Part shown: in pieces, positions 1 to 7,267 of the stretch
How positions within the stretch are numbered: the first letter of the stretch is position 1
Layout of the letters: every line of letters begins with the position of its first letter
Virus record (IMG/VR): IMGVR_UViG_3300039106_000480
Location: 1 to 39,341 of that record
Length of the DNA: 39,341 nt
DNA from: a virus
Strand: one strand, 5' to 3'
Made by a program: the position numbers and the translations under genes
Notes under the pieces: generated by a model
Seen by the model: only the letters and a program-made list of their open reading frames with translations
Databases searched by the model: none
Told to the model about the DNA's origin: nothing

Positions 1-347
1 CAATCGTTACCTTTTTCAAGTTCTTTTAGTAAAGTTTCAACGTGATTTTCTTCAAACCAATTATCTTCATCCAAATAACAAATAACATCTGCATTAACTA
101 AAAATGAACACGCGGCATAAACACGATGCCCACACCAACCTTTACCGACATTATCTTCCAATGATATAGTTTTAATTTTTCTTTTGCCAGAATTTTTATC
201 TAGTAATGGATGAATTTTTTCATGATGTTCAATTCCATCCAAAAAAACATAATGTGTCAAATTTTCATATGTTTGTTTTTGTACACTTTGTAAACATTGA
301 TCCAAATGTTTGGTACCAATAGTTGGAGTTACAATAGCAACTTTCAT
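1..347 (-). CDS. GT-A family glycosyltransferase, N-terminal part
   Basis: The reading frame starts at the ATG ending at 347 and runs off the window edge, so only about 115 N-terminal residues are seen. The N-terminus (MKVAIVTPTIGT) is the typical first strand of a family-2 nucleotide-sugar transferase. A late acidic LDEDN stretch fits the metal-binding DxD motif. The start overlaps the stop of the upstream DUF6433 gene by ATGA. It could glycosylate phage DNA, virion proteins or host surface sugars; the acceptor cannot be told from this fragment. Confidence 0.75.
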   Translation of the reverse strand, partial: MKVAIVTPTIGTKHLDQCLQSVQKQTYENLTHYVFLDGIEHHEKIHPLLDKNSGKRKIKTISLEDNVGKGWCGHRVYAACSFLVNADVICYLDEDNWFEENHVETLLKELEKGND

Positions 348-772
348 TCAATATTAATCCCAGGCAAAGCTTCACTAATAATTTTAGGTGTCAAAAATTT
401 AACGTCTAATTTTTTATTAATCATTTTTACCAAAAGTGCTGCTTCATCTTTATGAAGAGATTCTAAAACAACGTTAAGTAATGCTTTTCTTTTTTCTTGT
501 GTTAAATTTTCAGTACCTGGAAAATTTTTAATAAATCGATACATTCTTGGCATTTCTATATCTAGATATGTCCAGTTTAATCCTGCTGGTTCCACTGCTG
601 GTCTATAGTTAGGAATCTCAACATCAAATTGGATTTTAGAATTAAAAGCCATTACTAAAAAATCACGAAATCTTGGGTGATCATATTTTTTTAAAACTTC
701 TATTTTTTCAGACCTCGTTGCGACTTGATCGAATTCGTCAAAAATTTCAGAATATAGTTTTTCTGCACTCAT
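344..772 (-). CDS. DUF6433 family protein (T4-like phage conserved)
   Basis: A 142-residue protein that I recognise as the family common in T4-like cyanophages. Shared features are an N-terminal LYxEIxDEF segment, a central YRPAxEPAGLNWTYL block and a C-terminal LVKMINKKL..FLTPKxISEALPGIN block. Length is normal for the family. Function is unknown. It is coupled by a 4-base ATGA overlap to the downstream glycosyltransferase and lies 9 bases after the RNase H gene. Confidence 0.8.
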   Translation of the reverse strand: MSAEKLYSEIFDEFDQVATRSEKIEVLKKYDHPRFRDFLVMAFNSKIQFDVEIPNYRPAVEPAGLNWTYLDIEMPRMYRFIKNFPGTENLTQEKRKALLNVVLESLHKDEAALLVKMINKKLDVKFLTPKIISEALPGINIE

Positions 773-781
773 TATTTTTCC

Positions 782-1630
782 TTAAAATTCATCGATTACC
801 TCGATTAAATTTTTCAATCGATTGGCTATCATGTAATTCATAAAATGTTGTTTATTTTTTACTTCCACACTATCGTATGTATGTAAAATAGAATTTACAA
901 TTTTATCGGGAATCTTAGAGAGATCGATCATCATTGAATTTCTGATGTAATTTCGATGCATTTCTTCGGTACAGAATTCGTTTGGTTCTTGATTAGTCCA
1001 GGTATTAACATCCGTTGTTTTGATCGGTTTTTGGCGGCCGCCTTCAACAAAGACATTATCTGTTGAGAGAATATTAGGAACACCGTCGCCTTTGTCACCA
1101 CGAATAACGTGTTCTTTCAGAAAAGAATAAGGATTGTCTTCTTTAATATGTTTTTTGAGAATAGGTGAATATTGACTGACATTCTTAAATTTCTGAAGTT
1201 GTGCAAAGTCTTTATCAGATGACAGAATCATAATTTTTTGTGTTGCAGAAAACTTTTGTGAAAGAACTGCAATAATATCATCTGCTTCACAGGTTTCTAC
1301 ACTAATAACTTTATATGGTGAATTCTGTTTTAGTTCATCACGAACTTTAGCGAGACAATCAAAGATAGCAGCCCAATCATGCCCGCTACTGTCACGAGCT
1401 TTTTTACGACCTGCTTTGTAGTATGGAAAAATTTCACGGCGCCAGTAATTTTTATCATCGCAGGCAATTACGACTTCTGGTCCATGAGTGTTTTTAAACT
1501 TCTTCACATATGTCCGAATCGTATTCAAAATCATGTGACGTACTAGATTTTCATCGACGGCTGATTTTGAAGATCCGATTTGTTCCATCAAGTTAGAAAT
1601 AGCAACTTGATTGTAATCAAAAATAATCAT
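782..1630 (-). CDS. rnh: T4 RNase H-like 5'-3' exonuclease (FEN family)
   Basis: A 282-residue FEN/PIN-like nuclease related to T4 RNase H, which removes RNA primers and flaps during lagging-strand synthesis. Acidic metal-binding positions are visible: D5 near the N-terminus, the ACDD motif near residue 58, CEADD near 115, SSDKDF near 138 and RGDKGDGVPN near 180. The last is the helix-3-turn-helix region. It overlaps the upstream 1627-2703 gene by ATGA, so both come from the promoter at about 2.75 kb. Confidence 0.88.
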   Translation of the reverse strand: MIIFDYNQVAISNLMEQIGSSKSAVDENLVRHMILNTIRTYVKKFKNTHGPEVVIACDDKNYWRREIFPYYKAGRKKARDSSGHDWAAIFDCLAKVRDELKQNSPYKVISVETCEADDIIAVLSQKFSATQKIMILSSDKDFAQLQKFKNVSQYSPILKKHIKEDNPYSFLKEHVIRGDKGDGVPNILSTDNVFVEGGRQKPIKTTDVNTWTNQEPNEFCTEEMHRNYIRNSMMIDLSKIPDKIVNSILHTYDSVEVKNKQHFMNYMIANRLKNLIEVIDEF

Positions 1631-2703
1631 TTAATAATCCTTAGTAGAATCACTTCTTTATTGATACGACCATTAAGAGCGATTTCAACGGCCTTTAGTT
1701 TAGTCAGAGCATTACGAAGAAACACTTTACCACCAGTCAAAACTTCTGGTAGAAATTCTTGTGGCTTGCGAACAGTTTTTTGTACAGATTTCGATTCATC
1801 AAAATTCTGCAAAGTGCTGCCCTTGACAGAAATACCTTCTACATCTTTTGCATGATACACACCAACTTTTCGATTCTTGACGTTATAAACCCAAACTTGT
1901 GCAGCACCAACAATTTCTTTGGGACTAACAGATTTCAGATTGAGTTCATCAAACTTTTCACAGTAGTTAAGTTTTTTAACAAGTTCGTCGGCAGTCTTAA
2001 CTTTACGTTTACGAGGTTTTTTGGTTTTTACTGTTTGTCCAATAATAATATTACAATCAACAATGATTTGATCGACAAAAGAAATTACTTTTTTAAGTTC
2101 TGTCTTTTTGAAGTTAGACCAACCTTCTTTCAGAAGTTCATCTTTAGTGTCAAGAGCTTCTGCGAACTCTTCACGCCTTTTCTTGAAGTGTTCAATAATC
2201 GATTTTGCATGAAGTGCTTTCGCACGATCTTGCATTACACCAAGAGGCGAGAAGTTTGTTTTGAACTCGCTTTGAATATAATCATCGATCATACCCTCGA
2301 GGTCACCAATAATTTCAGAAATCTTGTCAGCAAGACGTTCTTGAATCGAAACAACAGGTTTTTCTTTTTCGATTTTTACGATTTGATTTTTAGATTCGAA
2401 CAAAACATCATTTACGATTTCGTTGAATTTAACTTGATCGACAGATGACAGAACGCCACCGTTTGTCACGATTCGACAAACGAAACCAAAAGTTGCGGGA
2501 CGACTCTTTAGTGAAGAATCGTTAATTGTGATTTTGTGTTTTTTGCGGAAAAAATCGCTTGCGTATTTGTATGAATCTTTAGACAAACGATTTTGTGAAT
2601 ACCAGTTCAGAGTTTTGACGAGTTCGAATTTTTCTAGTTCACGATTGAATTTAGGCTCGGCACCAGAAAAAACTTCATTGGCATCAAGAACACGATTTTT
2701 CAT
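1627..2703 (-). CDS. Conserved T4-like phage protein, unknown function
   Basis: I chose the internal ATG at 2703 because it has a GGAGA ribosome site and lies downstream of a consensus promoter; a longer frame would start inside that promoter. The 358-residue product is Lys/Glu-rich and largely helical in the middle. It has a basic KTKKPRKRKVK stretch near residues 225-235. The C-terminal third (YNVKNRKVGVYHAKD, LTGGKVFLRNALTKL) is better conserved-looking and mixed alpha/beta. No catalytic motif was recognised. It sits directly upstream of RNase H in one transcript. Confidence 0.8.
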   Translation of the reverse strand: MKNRVLDANEVFSGAEPKFNRELEKFELVKTLNWYSQNRLSKDSYKYASDFFRKKHKITINDSSLKSRPATFGFVCRIVTNGGVLSSVDQVKFNEIVNDVLFESKNQIVKIEKEKPVVSIQERLADKISEIIGDLEGMIDDYIQSEFKTNFSPLGVMQDRAKALHAKSIIEHFKKRREEFAEALDTKDELLKEGWSNFKKTELKKVISFVDQIIVDCNIIIGQTVKTKKPRKRKVKTADELVKKLNYCEKFDELNLKSVSPKEIVGAAQVWVYNVKNRKVGVYHAKDVEGISVKGSTLQNFDESKSVQKTVRKPQEFLPEVLTGGKVFLRNALTKLKAVEIALNGRINKEVILLRIIK

Positions 2704-2725
2704 TACATTCTCCATGAATGATACT

Positions 2726-2776
2726 ATTATAACAAAGCAATCGGCACTTGTCAATAGTGTTGTTTTTTTACAACAC
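2726..2776 (-). promoter_or_regulatory. Palindrome plus sigma70-like promoter for 1627-2703 and rnh
   Basis: Minus-strand TTGACA (2749-2754) and TATAAT (2726-2731) are separated by 17 bp. Four bases upstream lies the inverted repeat GTTG-N8-CAAC (2759-2774), extended by one GT/AC pair on each side. This is the same module seen repeatedly between 12 and 28 kb. Confidence 0.85.
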
Positions 2777-2784
2777 TTTTAAAT

Positions 2785-2970
2785 TTAATCGTCATCTTCT
2801 TCTAAATCGGCAGGAAAACAATCTTCTGTTGACAAAATATCATAATATTCGTTTTTGTCAGTACCTGTATTATCAACATTTTTTTTAAAAATTTTATTCC
2901 AATTAGAATCAAATTCTTTTTGTGTAACGCTAAATGGTCTTGGTTTCGAACCTTTACCACCATCACTCAT
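2785..2970 (-). CDS. Small conserved T4-like phage protein
   Basis: A 61-residue acidic protein with an N-terminal GGKGSKPRPFSV..EFDSNWxxIF pattern that I recognise from cyanophage-type myoviruses. The tail is strongly acidic (DLEEDDD). An AAGGAAAT ribosome site precedes the ATG. Function unknown. It lies just downstream of the tRNA-Arg gene. Confidence 0.7.
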   Translation of the reverse strand: MSDGGKGSKPRPFSVTQKEFDSNWNKIFKKNVDNTGTDKNEYYDILSTEDCFPADLEEDDD

Positions 2971-2989
2971 TTTTTATTTCCTTATTGAT

Positions 2990-3065
2990 TGGTCCGACCG
3001 GCAGGAATCGAACCTGCGACTCTCTGCTTAGAAGGCAGATGCTCTATCCACTGAGCTACGGTCGG
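2990..3065 (-). tRNA. tRNA-Arg (UCU)
   Basis: A 76-nt cloverleaf with encoded CCA end. The anticodon loop CTTCTAA gives anticodon UCU. The 7-bp acceptor and the T-arm (TTCGATT) are complete. It reads AGA, a codon frequent in this A+T-rich genome. Confidence 0.95.
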
Positions 3066-3072
3066 AATATTC

Positions 3073-3147
3073 TGGAGCGGATAGCCAGATTTGAACTGGT
3101 CCTCTTTGGCTTGGAAGGCCAAGGCACAACCCCTATACCATACCCGC
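3073..3147 (-). tRNA. tRNA-Gly (UCC)
   Basis: A 75-nt cloverleaf with encoded CCA. The anticodon loop CTTCCAA gives UCC. The acceptor GCGGGTA pairs with TATCCGC with one G-U pair. Its 5' base overlaps the last base of the upstream YkuK-like gene stop codon. Confidence 0.95.
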
Positions 3148-3617
3148 TATGCTGCTAAAACAGTCTTCAATCTATCTGCTGCATATGAAGCAGCAAAAGC
3201 ATTTGGTTTTACCAGTGGAGTTACATTACAAGTTCCTTTGACATAACCAATTGCTTGTTGAACTACACAAGACGATCCATATTTTTCATTAGGATTAATA
3301 TCAAGATGCACTTCAACATACCTATCTTGAAGAACATCAGAAAGTTTATGAAACATTTCTGATACTTTAAAAACTTCATTCATCAAACGCATCGATGGTT
3401 TATTTTTGCTTTGATCATAATCTCTTTCACGAACAACTTCACCAAAGACTTTACAACCATGTCTACCACCTATATGAACAACGATTGCAATAGTGTAGTC
3501 TGCATACCAAACATCTTTGTAATTGATTCTTTCTGAATCTGCGCCCAAATAAATTTTAGTTTCTGGTGGTTGTGATTCTATAAATTTTTTAACTTCTTCA
3601 AGATTTAGTTCGCGCAT
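3147..3617 (-). CDS. YkuK-like RNase H-fold protein
   Basis: A 156-residue protein matching the RNase H-like YkuK family (formerly DUF458), also common in T4-like cyanophages. Supporting segments are IYLGADSER near residue 22 (the first acidic strand), RERDYDQSKNKPSMRLMNEV in the middle and VEVHLDINPNEKYGSS near 100. The conserved Asp residues suggest a metal-dependent nuclease fold, but activity is unproven for this family. Its stop codon touches the tRNA-Gly gene, so it and the two tRNAs are probably co-transcribed. Confidence 0.8.
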   Translation of the reverse strand: MRELNLEEVKKFIESQPPETKIYLGADSERINYKDVWYADYTIAIVVHIGGRHGCKVFGEVVRERDYDQSKNKPSMRLMNEVFKVSEMFHKLSDVLQDRYVEVHLDINPNEKYGSSCVVQQAIGYVKGTCNVTPLVKPNAFAASYAADRLKTVLAA

Positions 3618-3641
3618 TCATATCTCTTTTATCTTTATATA

Positions 3642-5087
3642 TTACATTTCACGATATTGAATAGTCTTAATAAAGATTTTGATGTTTCCGTGTTTAGGTG
3701 GCACAAAAACTAGTTCTTTAGTATCAGACGGAAGATTATTCATCAATACAGAGAATGAATGAGTCATAGAATCTTTTGTATGAGTCTTCCTATGTTCTCC
3801 ATCAAGCATATTTAATTTACCAACAAATTTTTTGTTTGAATAAATTTTAACGACATATTTTCCAGTATGACGAATCGGACCAGTTTGAATATCCATCAAA
3901 ATTGGTCGACCTCGACTAAAAATTTGTGGTAGTTGAACTGTAAGATTCTGATCGTAAATTTCTCGACCAACATCAATATGCTTAGATGAAGTCAATGAAA
4001 CAGACGCAGATTTATATTCAATCTCACTTGGTGCATAAGACACATTTGTTGTCTTTTCTAGAATTTCTTGAATGCTCAAAGTGAAATTTGTACCATCAAC
4101 GTCTAGAAAGTTATATTGTTGTTTACCCCAATCACCTTTGGGATCTGGTTGCGGTTGACGATAGAAAGTCCAGATACGATCAATATTGCCATGATGCATA
4201 TAGAACATAGGATCAGCAGCAGCATTACGCAAAGTACCCATCGTTCGATTTTTACCAAATCGTGTACCGATCCAATCGTGCCCGTCATTGTGTGGACCTT
4301 GCTCCATAAGACCTTGACCTGTTTGACGATCAGTAACTGGCTTACCACCAAATTGTTCAAACGGAACAGTCAGCATCAACTCAATATATTCTTTGCTCAT
4401 GTAGTTTAATGTTTCTGCAACATGATTTTTAGAATCTTGAGTCAGTTCATTCTCCGGATTCATATCTGATTTGTCAATTGTTGGTCCACGATTGCCATCA
4501 TACAACGCACTATTGTCAAAACCAAGACCATCATCAGACACCATGTTTTCTAGCGTTCGATCATAACCAAAGAATGGGCTTAATAGACCTTGCTCTTCGC
4601 GCTCGCGTGTATTTGGCATCTTCTTATGTACAGTCCAATCCCAATAAGGAAGCGCAAATTTACTGCCATCTAATCCTTGTTGAACAAGCGAGTATGCAAG
4701 AATGCGTTCTAAAAAATATAGATACCCACGATGCCATGGTAGAAAATGCCATGACCAATGAACTGGTGGATGATCGTCATCTGCTTCTGTACAATGAAGC
4801 GCATGAAGTTTTGCGTAATTGTCCCATTGCCGAGCATCAAGCAATTTAAAATTATTACGCATATAACCAACTGCTTTCATAAATGTTTTTAGTTCATCAT
4901 CTGTGAGATCATAAAAACTTTTACGAATACGTTGTGGCTCTTTTGATGGGTCGAAAGTTTTACCCGCTTGAATGTGGTGTGAACTATGATCGCCCGAAAT
5001 ATTAATTTTAGGAACGATCATAGTAACACCTGCACCTGCTACAGCACCAGCACCAACTTTAAAGAAATCCCTACGATTTGTACTCAT
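3642..5087 (-). CDS. Tat-exported tyrosinase / polyphenol oxidase (type-3 copper)
   Basis: A complete 481-residue type-3 copper oxidase. Residues 1-25 form a Tat signal with a twin arginine (RRDFF) and an Ala/Gly-rich core. CuA ligands appear to be H95, H110 and H119 (PWHRGYLYFLERIL); C99, four residues after H95, matches the plant-type thioether Cys. CuB ligands are H266, H270 and the HH pair at 298-299 (DPMFYMHHGNIDRIW). Residues 320-340 resemble the plant PPO DWL linker, followed by a C-terminal beta domain to 481. Members of this family oxidise phenols or catechols with O2. A folded, exported oxidase is highly unusual in a phage. An AAGG site precedes the ATG. Confidence 0.9.
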   Translation of the reverse strand: MSTNRRDFFKVGAGAVAGAGVTMIVPKINISGDHSSHHIQAGKTFDPSKEPQRIRKSFYDLTDDELKTFMKAVGYMRNNFKLLDARQWDNYAKLHALHCTEADDDHPPVHWSWHFLPWHRGYLYFLERILAYSLVQQGLDGSKFALPYWDWTVHKKMPNTREREEQGLLSPFFGYDRTLENMVSDDGLGFDNSALYDGNRGPTIDKSDMNPENELTQDSKNHVAETLNYMSKEYIELMLTVPFEQFGGKPVTDRQTGQGLMEQGPHNDGHDWIGTRFGKNRTMGTLRNAAADPMFYMHHGNIDRIWTFYRQPQPDPKGDWGKQQYNFLDVDGTNFTLSIQEILEKTTNVSYAPSEIEYKSASVSLTSSKHIDVGREIYDQNLTVQLPQIFSRGRPILMDIQTGPIRHTGKYVVKIYSNKKFVGKLNMLDGEHRKTHTKDSMTHSFSVLMNNLPSDTKELVFVPPKHGNIKIFIKTIQYREM

Positions 5088-5147
5088 AATATAACCTTTT
5101 TATTTTCAAAAACGAAGATTAATCTTCATTCATTATAATCATTGTAT

Positions 5148-5588
5148 CTATTTTGTCGCTTTTGTTGCGGTAATTTTGTTTTCGCCTTTTGTGACTGTAA
5201 CTTTATCACCATCAACAACAACGCTCATTGGTTCATTCGAATCGTTAAGTTGTTGAATAAGATCCTGAATAATTCTAATCTCAGGCTTCTCTTCTTTTTC
5301 TTTTGTGCTTGTAATTCCAGATAACATACCAATCATAGCCATTACTGCTGTAGAAACAAGACCTATTACTGCTGGTAATGATTCAGATGGCAAAAATGCA
5401 CTAGATGCTACACCAACAATAACCAATAGAACGATCCACGGAATAGCGGTTTTACCAATATACTTACTTGCTACTTCTTTTGCTGTGGATGTTGCTTCTA
5501 ATTTATTTAATTCAATATCAGCATTAGTTTTAACAAGAGTTATTTCTGCTCTTGTAACTTTACGTTCTGTATTATTGTTTTCTTCCAT
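5148..5588 (-). CDS. Two-TM membrane protein
   Basis: A 146-residue protein. A polar, charged N-terminus (about 45 residues) is followed by two hydrophobic helices around 50-68 and 74-95, then a Lys/Glu-rich cytoplasm-like tail with a short VVVDGDKVTVTK strand. The ATG at 5588 lies 10 bases from AGGAG; a GTG two codons upstream is an alternative. It lies directly before the tyrosinase gene. The two-helix layout resembles small phage membrane proteins, but no holin family is recognised. Confidence 0.65.
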   Translation of the reverse strand: MEENNNTERKVTRAEITLVKTNADIELNKLEATSTAKEVASKYIGKTAIPWIVLLVIVGVASSAFLPSESLPAVIGLVSTAVMAMIGMLSGITSTKEKEEKPEIRIIQDLIQQLNDSNEPMSVVVDGDKVTVTKGENKITATKATK

Positions 5589-5618
5589 TATCACACTTCT
5601 CCTATAAAAATGTGTGAT

Positions 5619-5630
5619 ATTATTTATGGA
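5619..5630 (-). promoter_or_regulatory. Possible T4-type late promoter (ATAAATA-like)
   Basis: The minus strand carries CCATAAATAATA about 30 bases upstream of the two-TM gene. This resembles the T4-like late element TATAAATA, and there is no TTGACA element at the proper distance. A single weak match, so low confidence. Confidence 0.25.
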
Positions 5631-5649
5631 AGTTTACCATTAACTAAAT

Positions 5650-5726
5650 TGGTCCGAGTGGAGAGATTCGAACTCCCGACCCATTGGTCCCAAACCAATT
5701 GCGCTACCTGACTACGCTACACTCGG
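5650..5726 (-). tRNA. tRNA-Pro (UGG)
   Basis: A 77-nt cloverleaf with encoded CCA. The anticodon loop TTTGGGA gives UGG. The acceptor CCGAGTG pairs fully with CACTCGG. It lies alone between the rubredoxin and the two-TM membrane gene. Confidence 0.95.
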
Positions 5727-5739
5727 TGTATAATATAAT

Positions 5740-5868
5740 TTATACTAGATCGTAATCTTCTTTTCCACAACCACATTCTGGACAAAGAAAATCATCGGGT
5801 AGTTCATCCCATTTACCTTCTGTTGCTTCATCGTGAACGTGCCCACAAACTAAACATACATGATCCAT
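5740..5868 (-). CDS. Rubredoxin
   Basis: A 42-residue protein, below usual ORF cut-offs. It has both rubredoxin knuckles: CLVCGHVHDE near residues 5-14 and CPECGCGKEDY near 29-39. The diagnostic GKWDELPDDFLCP segment lies between them. Four Cys (5, 8, 29, 32) should hold one iron. A strong GGAG site sits 6 bases before the ATG. With the SGNH gene between them, it follows a rubrerythrin that lacks its own rubredoxin domain, so it is the likely electron donor for that diiron protein. Confidence 0.85.
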   Translation of the reverse strand: MDHVCLVCGHVHDEATEGKWDELPDDFLCPECGCGKEDYDLV

Positions 5869-5877
5869 GATATCTCC

Positions 5878-6273
5878 TTATTTTGCTTTTTCTACAATGT
5901 CTTTATAACCAGCCCAAGATGGGTGGATTTTATCGGCTTGTAAACCTGTAATTGGAATTACAGTATCACCATTTTTTGCAGCAATGTCTTTTACAATCTC
6001 TTGAATGTTTGGTTTGATTGCAGGTAGAATCCAAAACACTTTAGTTGCTTTGACTTTTGCCCTAGTCTTTTCAAGTTCTTCTCGGGTTTTCACACCTGCA
6101 TGATCATTAGTTCCCAAAGAGATGATGACAGTATTGGCAGTCAGATCATTCTTCAAATAATCTCTGTTCCATTGCCAAGTATTCCATCCACCTTTTGAAT
6201 AACTAACACATTCTTTTTTAAATTGATGAGTACCTACAGCAATACTATCACCAATAATTAAACAGTCAATCAC
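5878..6273 (-). CDS. Small SGNH/GDSL hydrolase
   Basis: A 131-residue minimal SGNH hydrolase. Block I is IIGDSIAVG (Ser about residue 9), block III is SLGTNDH near 52 and block V is DKIHPSW near 114 with the Asp-x-x-His dyad. Blocks are complete although the protein is shorter than most members. There is no signal peptide, so it probably acts inside the cell or in the virion. Its start overlaps the rubrerythrin stop by ATGA. Acyl or acetyl ester substrate unknown. Confidence 0.8.
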   Translation of the reverse strand: MIDCLIIGDSIAVGTHQFKKECVSYSKGGWNTWQWNRDYLKNDLTANTVIISLGTNDHAGVKTREELEKTRAKVKATKVFWILPAIKPNIQEIVKDIAAKNGDTVIPITGLQADKIHPSWAGYKDIVEKAK

Positions 6274-6719
6274 AATGAAGCCTTAACTTCTTGATATGCT
6301 TGAGCATGACGCTTTTCAACTTTAGCAAGAGCAGCAAAACGCTTTTCTGCTTTTGCAAGAACCTGTTTGAATTGTTCTGCGTGTTCTTTTGATTCTTGTG
6401 CTTGCATTTTGGCTTCTTCTGCTGCTAATGCGTCACCTTCTTCAACAGCGATTGCTTGGAAGTTTGGATACATTTCTGTATATTCATATGTCTCGCCTTC
6501 AATAGCAAGATCAAGACATTCTTTTGTTGAAGGTTTACCAATTAGGAGTTCTAGATGACTCCATGCATGAAGCAATTCTTGATCGGCCGTATGCCAGAAG
6601 TGTTTTGCAACTTCTTCAAAACCTTCTTCACGCGCAATCTTGGCGAAGTATCGATACTTGATATGAGCCATTGATTCACCAGCAAGGGCGCTTTCAAGAT
6701 TTTTAATAGTTAGTGACAT
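6270..6719 (-). CDS. Rubrerythrin-like diiron (ferritin-like) protein
   Basis: A 149-residue ferritin-like four-helix protein. The ATG at 6719 is chosen for its GGAG site. Iron-ligand pattern: E in ALAGESMAHIKY (helix 1), ExxH in ADQELLHAW (helix 2), E in EGETYEYTEMYP (helix 3) and ESKEHAEQF (helix 4). Rubrerythrins reduce peroxide using a diiron site. This one lacks the usual C-terminal rubredoxin domain, which is encoded as a separate small gene at 5740-5868. It probably protects the infected cell from peroxide or O2; that role is inferred. Confidence 0.85.
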   Translation of the reverse strand: MSLTIKNLESALAGESMAHIKYRYFAKIAREEGFEEVAKHFWHTADQELLHAWSHLELLIGKPSTKECLDLAIEGETYEYTEMYPNFQAIAVEEGDALAAEEAKMQAQESKEHAEQFKQVLAKAEKRFAALAKVEKRHAQAYQEVKASL

Positions 6720-6750
6720 TATAATCTCCATTAAAGTTAATAATAAAACT

Positions 6751-6838
6751 TGGCGGAAGCGGTGAGATTCGAACTCACGGACCCTTTTGGATCTTCAGTT
6801 TTCAAGACTGACGGATTAAACCTCTCTCCCACACTTCC
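6751..6838 (-). tRNA. tRNA-Ser (UGA)
   Basis: An 88-nt class II tRNA with long variable arm and encoded CCA. The anticodon loop CTTGAAA gives UGA. The acceptor GGAAGTG pairs with CGCTTCC. Confidence 0.95.
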
Positions 6839-6844
6839 AATAAT

Positions 6845-6919
6845 TGGTGCCCCAGGAGAGATTCGAACTCCCGACCTACTGATTACAAATCAGTTGCACT
6901 ACCACTGTGCTACTGAGGC
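6845..6919 (-). tRNA. tRNA-Thr (UGU)
   Basis: A 75-nt cloverleaf with encoded CCA. The anticodon loop TTTGTAA gives UGU. Confidence 0.95.
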
Positions 6920-6923
6920 AATT

Positions 6924-6997
6924 TGGTGGAGGTAGAGAGAATCGAACTCTCACGAAGAGCTTGCAAAGCTCCCAGGCTCCCATTACATCATACCCCC
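6924..6997 (-). tRNA. tRNA-Ala (UGC)
   Basis: A 74-nt cloverleaf with encoded CCA. The anticodon loop TTTGCAA gives UGC. The acceptor GGGGGTA pairs with TACCTCC; the G-U pair is at position 3-70, the alanine identity pair. Confidence 0.95.
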
Positions 6998-7005
6998 AAT
7001 ATTCC

Positions 7006-7080
7006 TGGCTCCAGAGGTTGGGATCGAACCAACGACCCACGGATTAACAGTCCGTTGCACTACCGCTGTGCTACTCTGGA
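7006..7080 (-). tRNA. tRNA-Asn (GUU)
   Basis: A 75-nt cloverleaf with encoded CCA. The anticodon loop CTGTTAA gives GUU. The acceptor TCCAGAG pairs with CTCTGGA. Confidence 0.95.
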
Positions 7081-7095
7081 TTAAAAATCTATATA

Positions 7096-7172
7096 TGGTA
7101 CCCAAGGTGGGACTCGAACCCACATAACCTTGATTTTGAGTCAAGTATGTATACCAATTCCATCACTTGGGC
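7096..7172 (-). tRNA. tRNA-Leu (CAA), short variable arm
   Basis: A 77-nt cloverleaf with encoded CCA. The anticodon loop CTCAAAA gives CAA (UUG codon). The D-arm GGAATTGGTAtACA is leucine-like. Between the anticodon and T stems there are only five bases (GTTAT), where leucine tRNAs normally carry a long class II arm. Position 1-72 is a G-U pair. The identity follows the anticodon and D-arm. Confidence 0.8.
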
Positions 7173-7180
7173 ATTTAATA

Positions 7181-7267
7181 TGGTGGATGCGGATGGATTC
7201 GAACCACCAGCGTTTCTTATGTCACAGATTTACAGTCTGCTGCCTTCAACCGTTTGGCTACGCATCC
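7181..7267 (-). tRNA. tRNA-Tyr (GUA)
   Basis: An 87-nt class II tRNA with long variable arm and encoded CCA. The anticodon loop CTGTAAA gives GUA. The acceptor GGATGCG pairs with CGCATCC. Confidence 0.93.

Noticed and set aside
1759-2448. Plus-strand reading frame of 229 codons
   Set aside because: It is the antisense shadow of the conserved 358-residue gene; composition (Phe/Asn-rich) is not protein-like.
2757-2776. Palindromes as classical rho-independent terminators
   Set aside because: Stems are only 4-6 bp, A/T-rich in the loop and not followed by a U-run on either strand; position relative to the -35 box is fixed instead.
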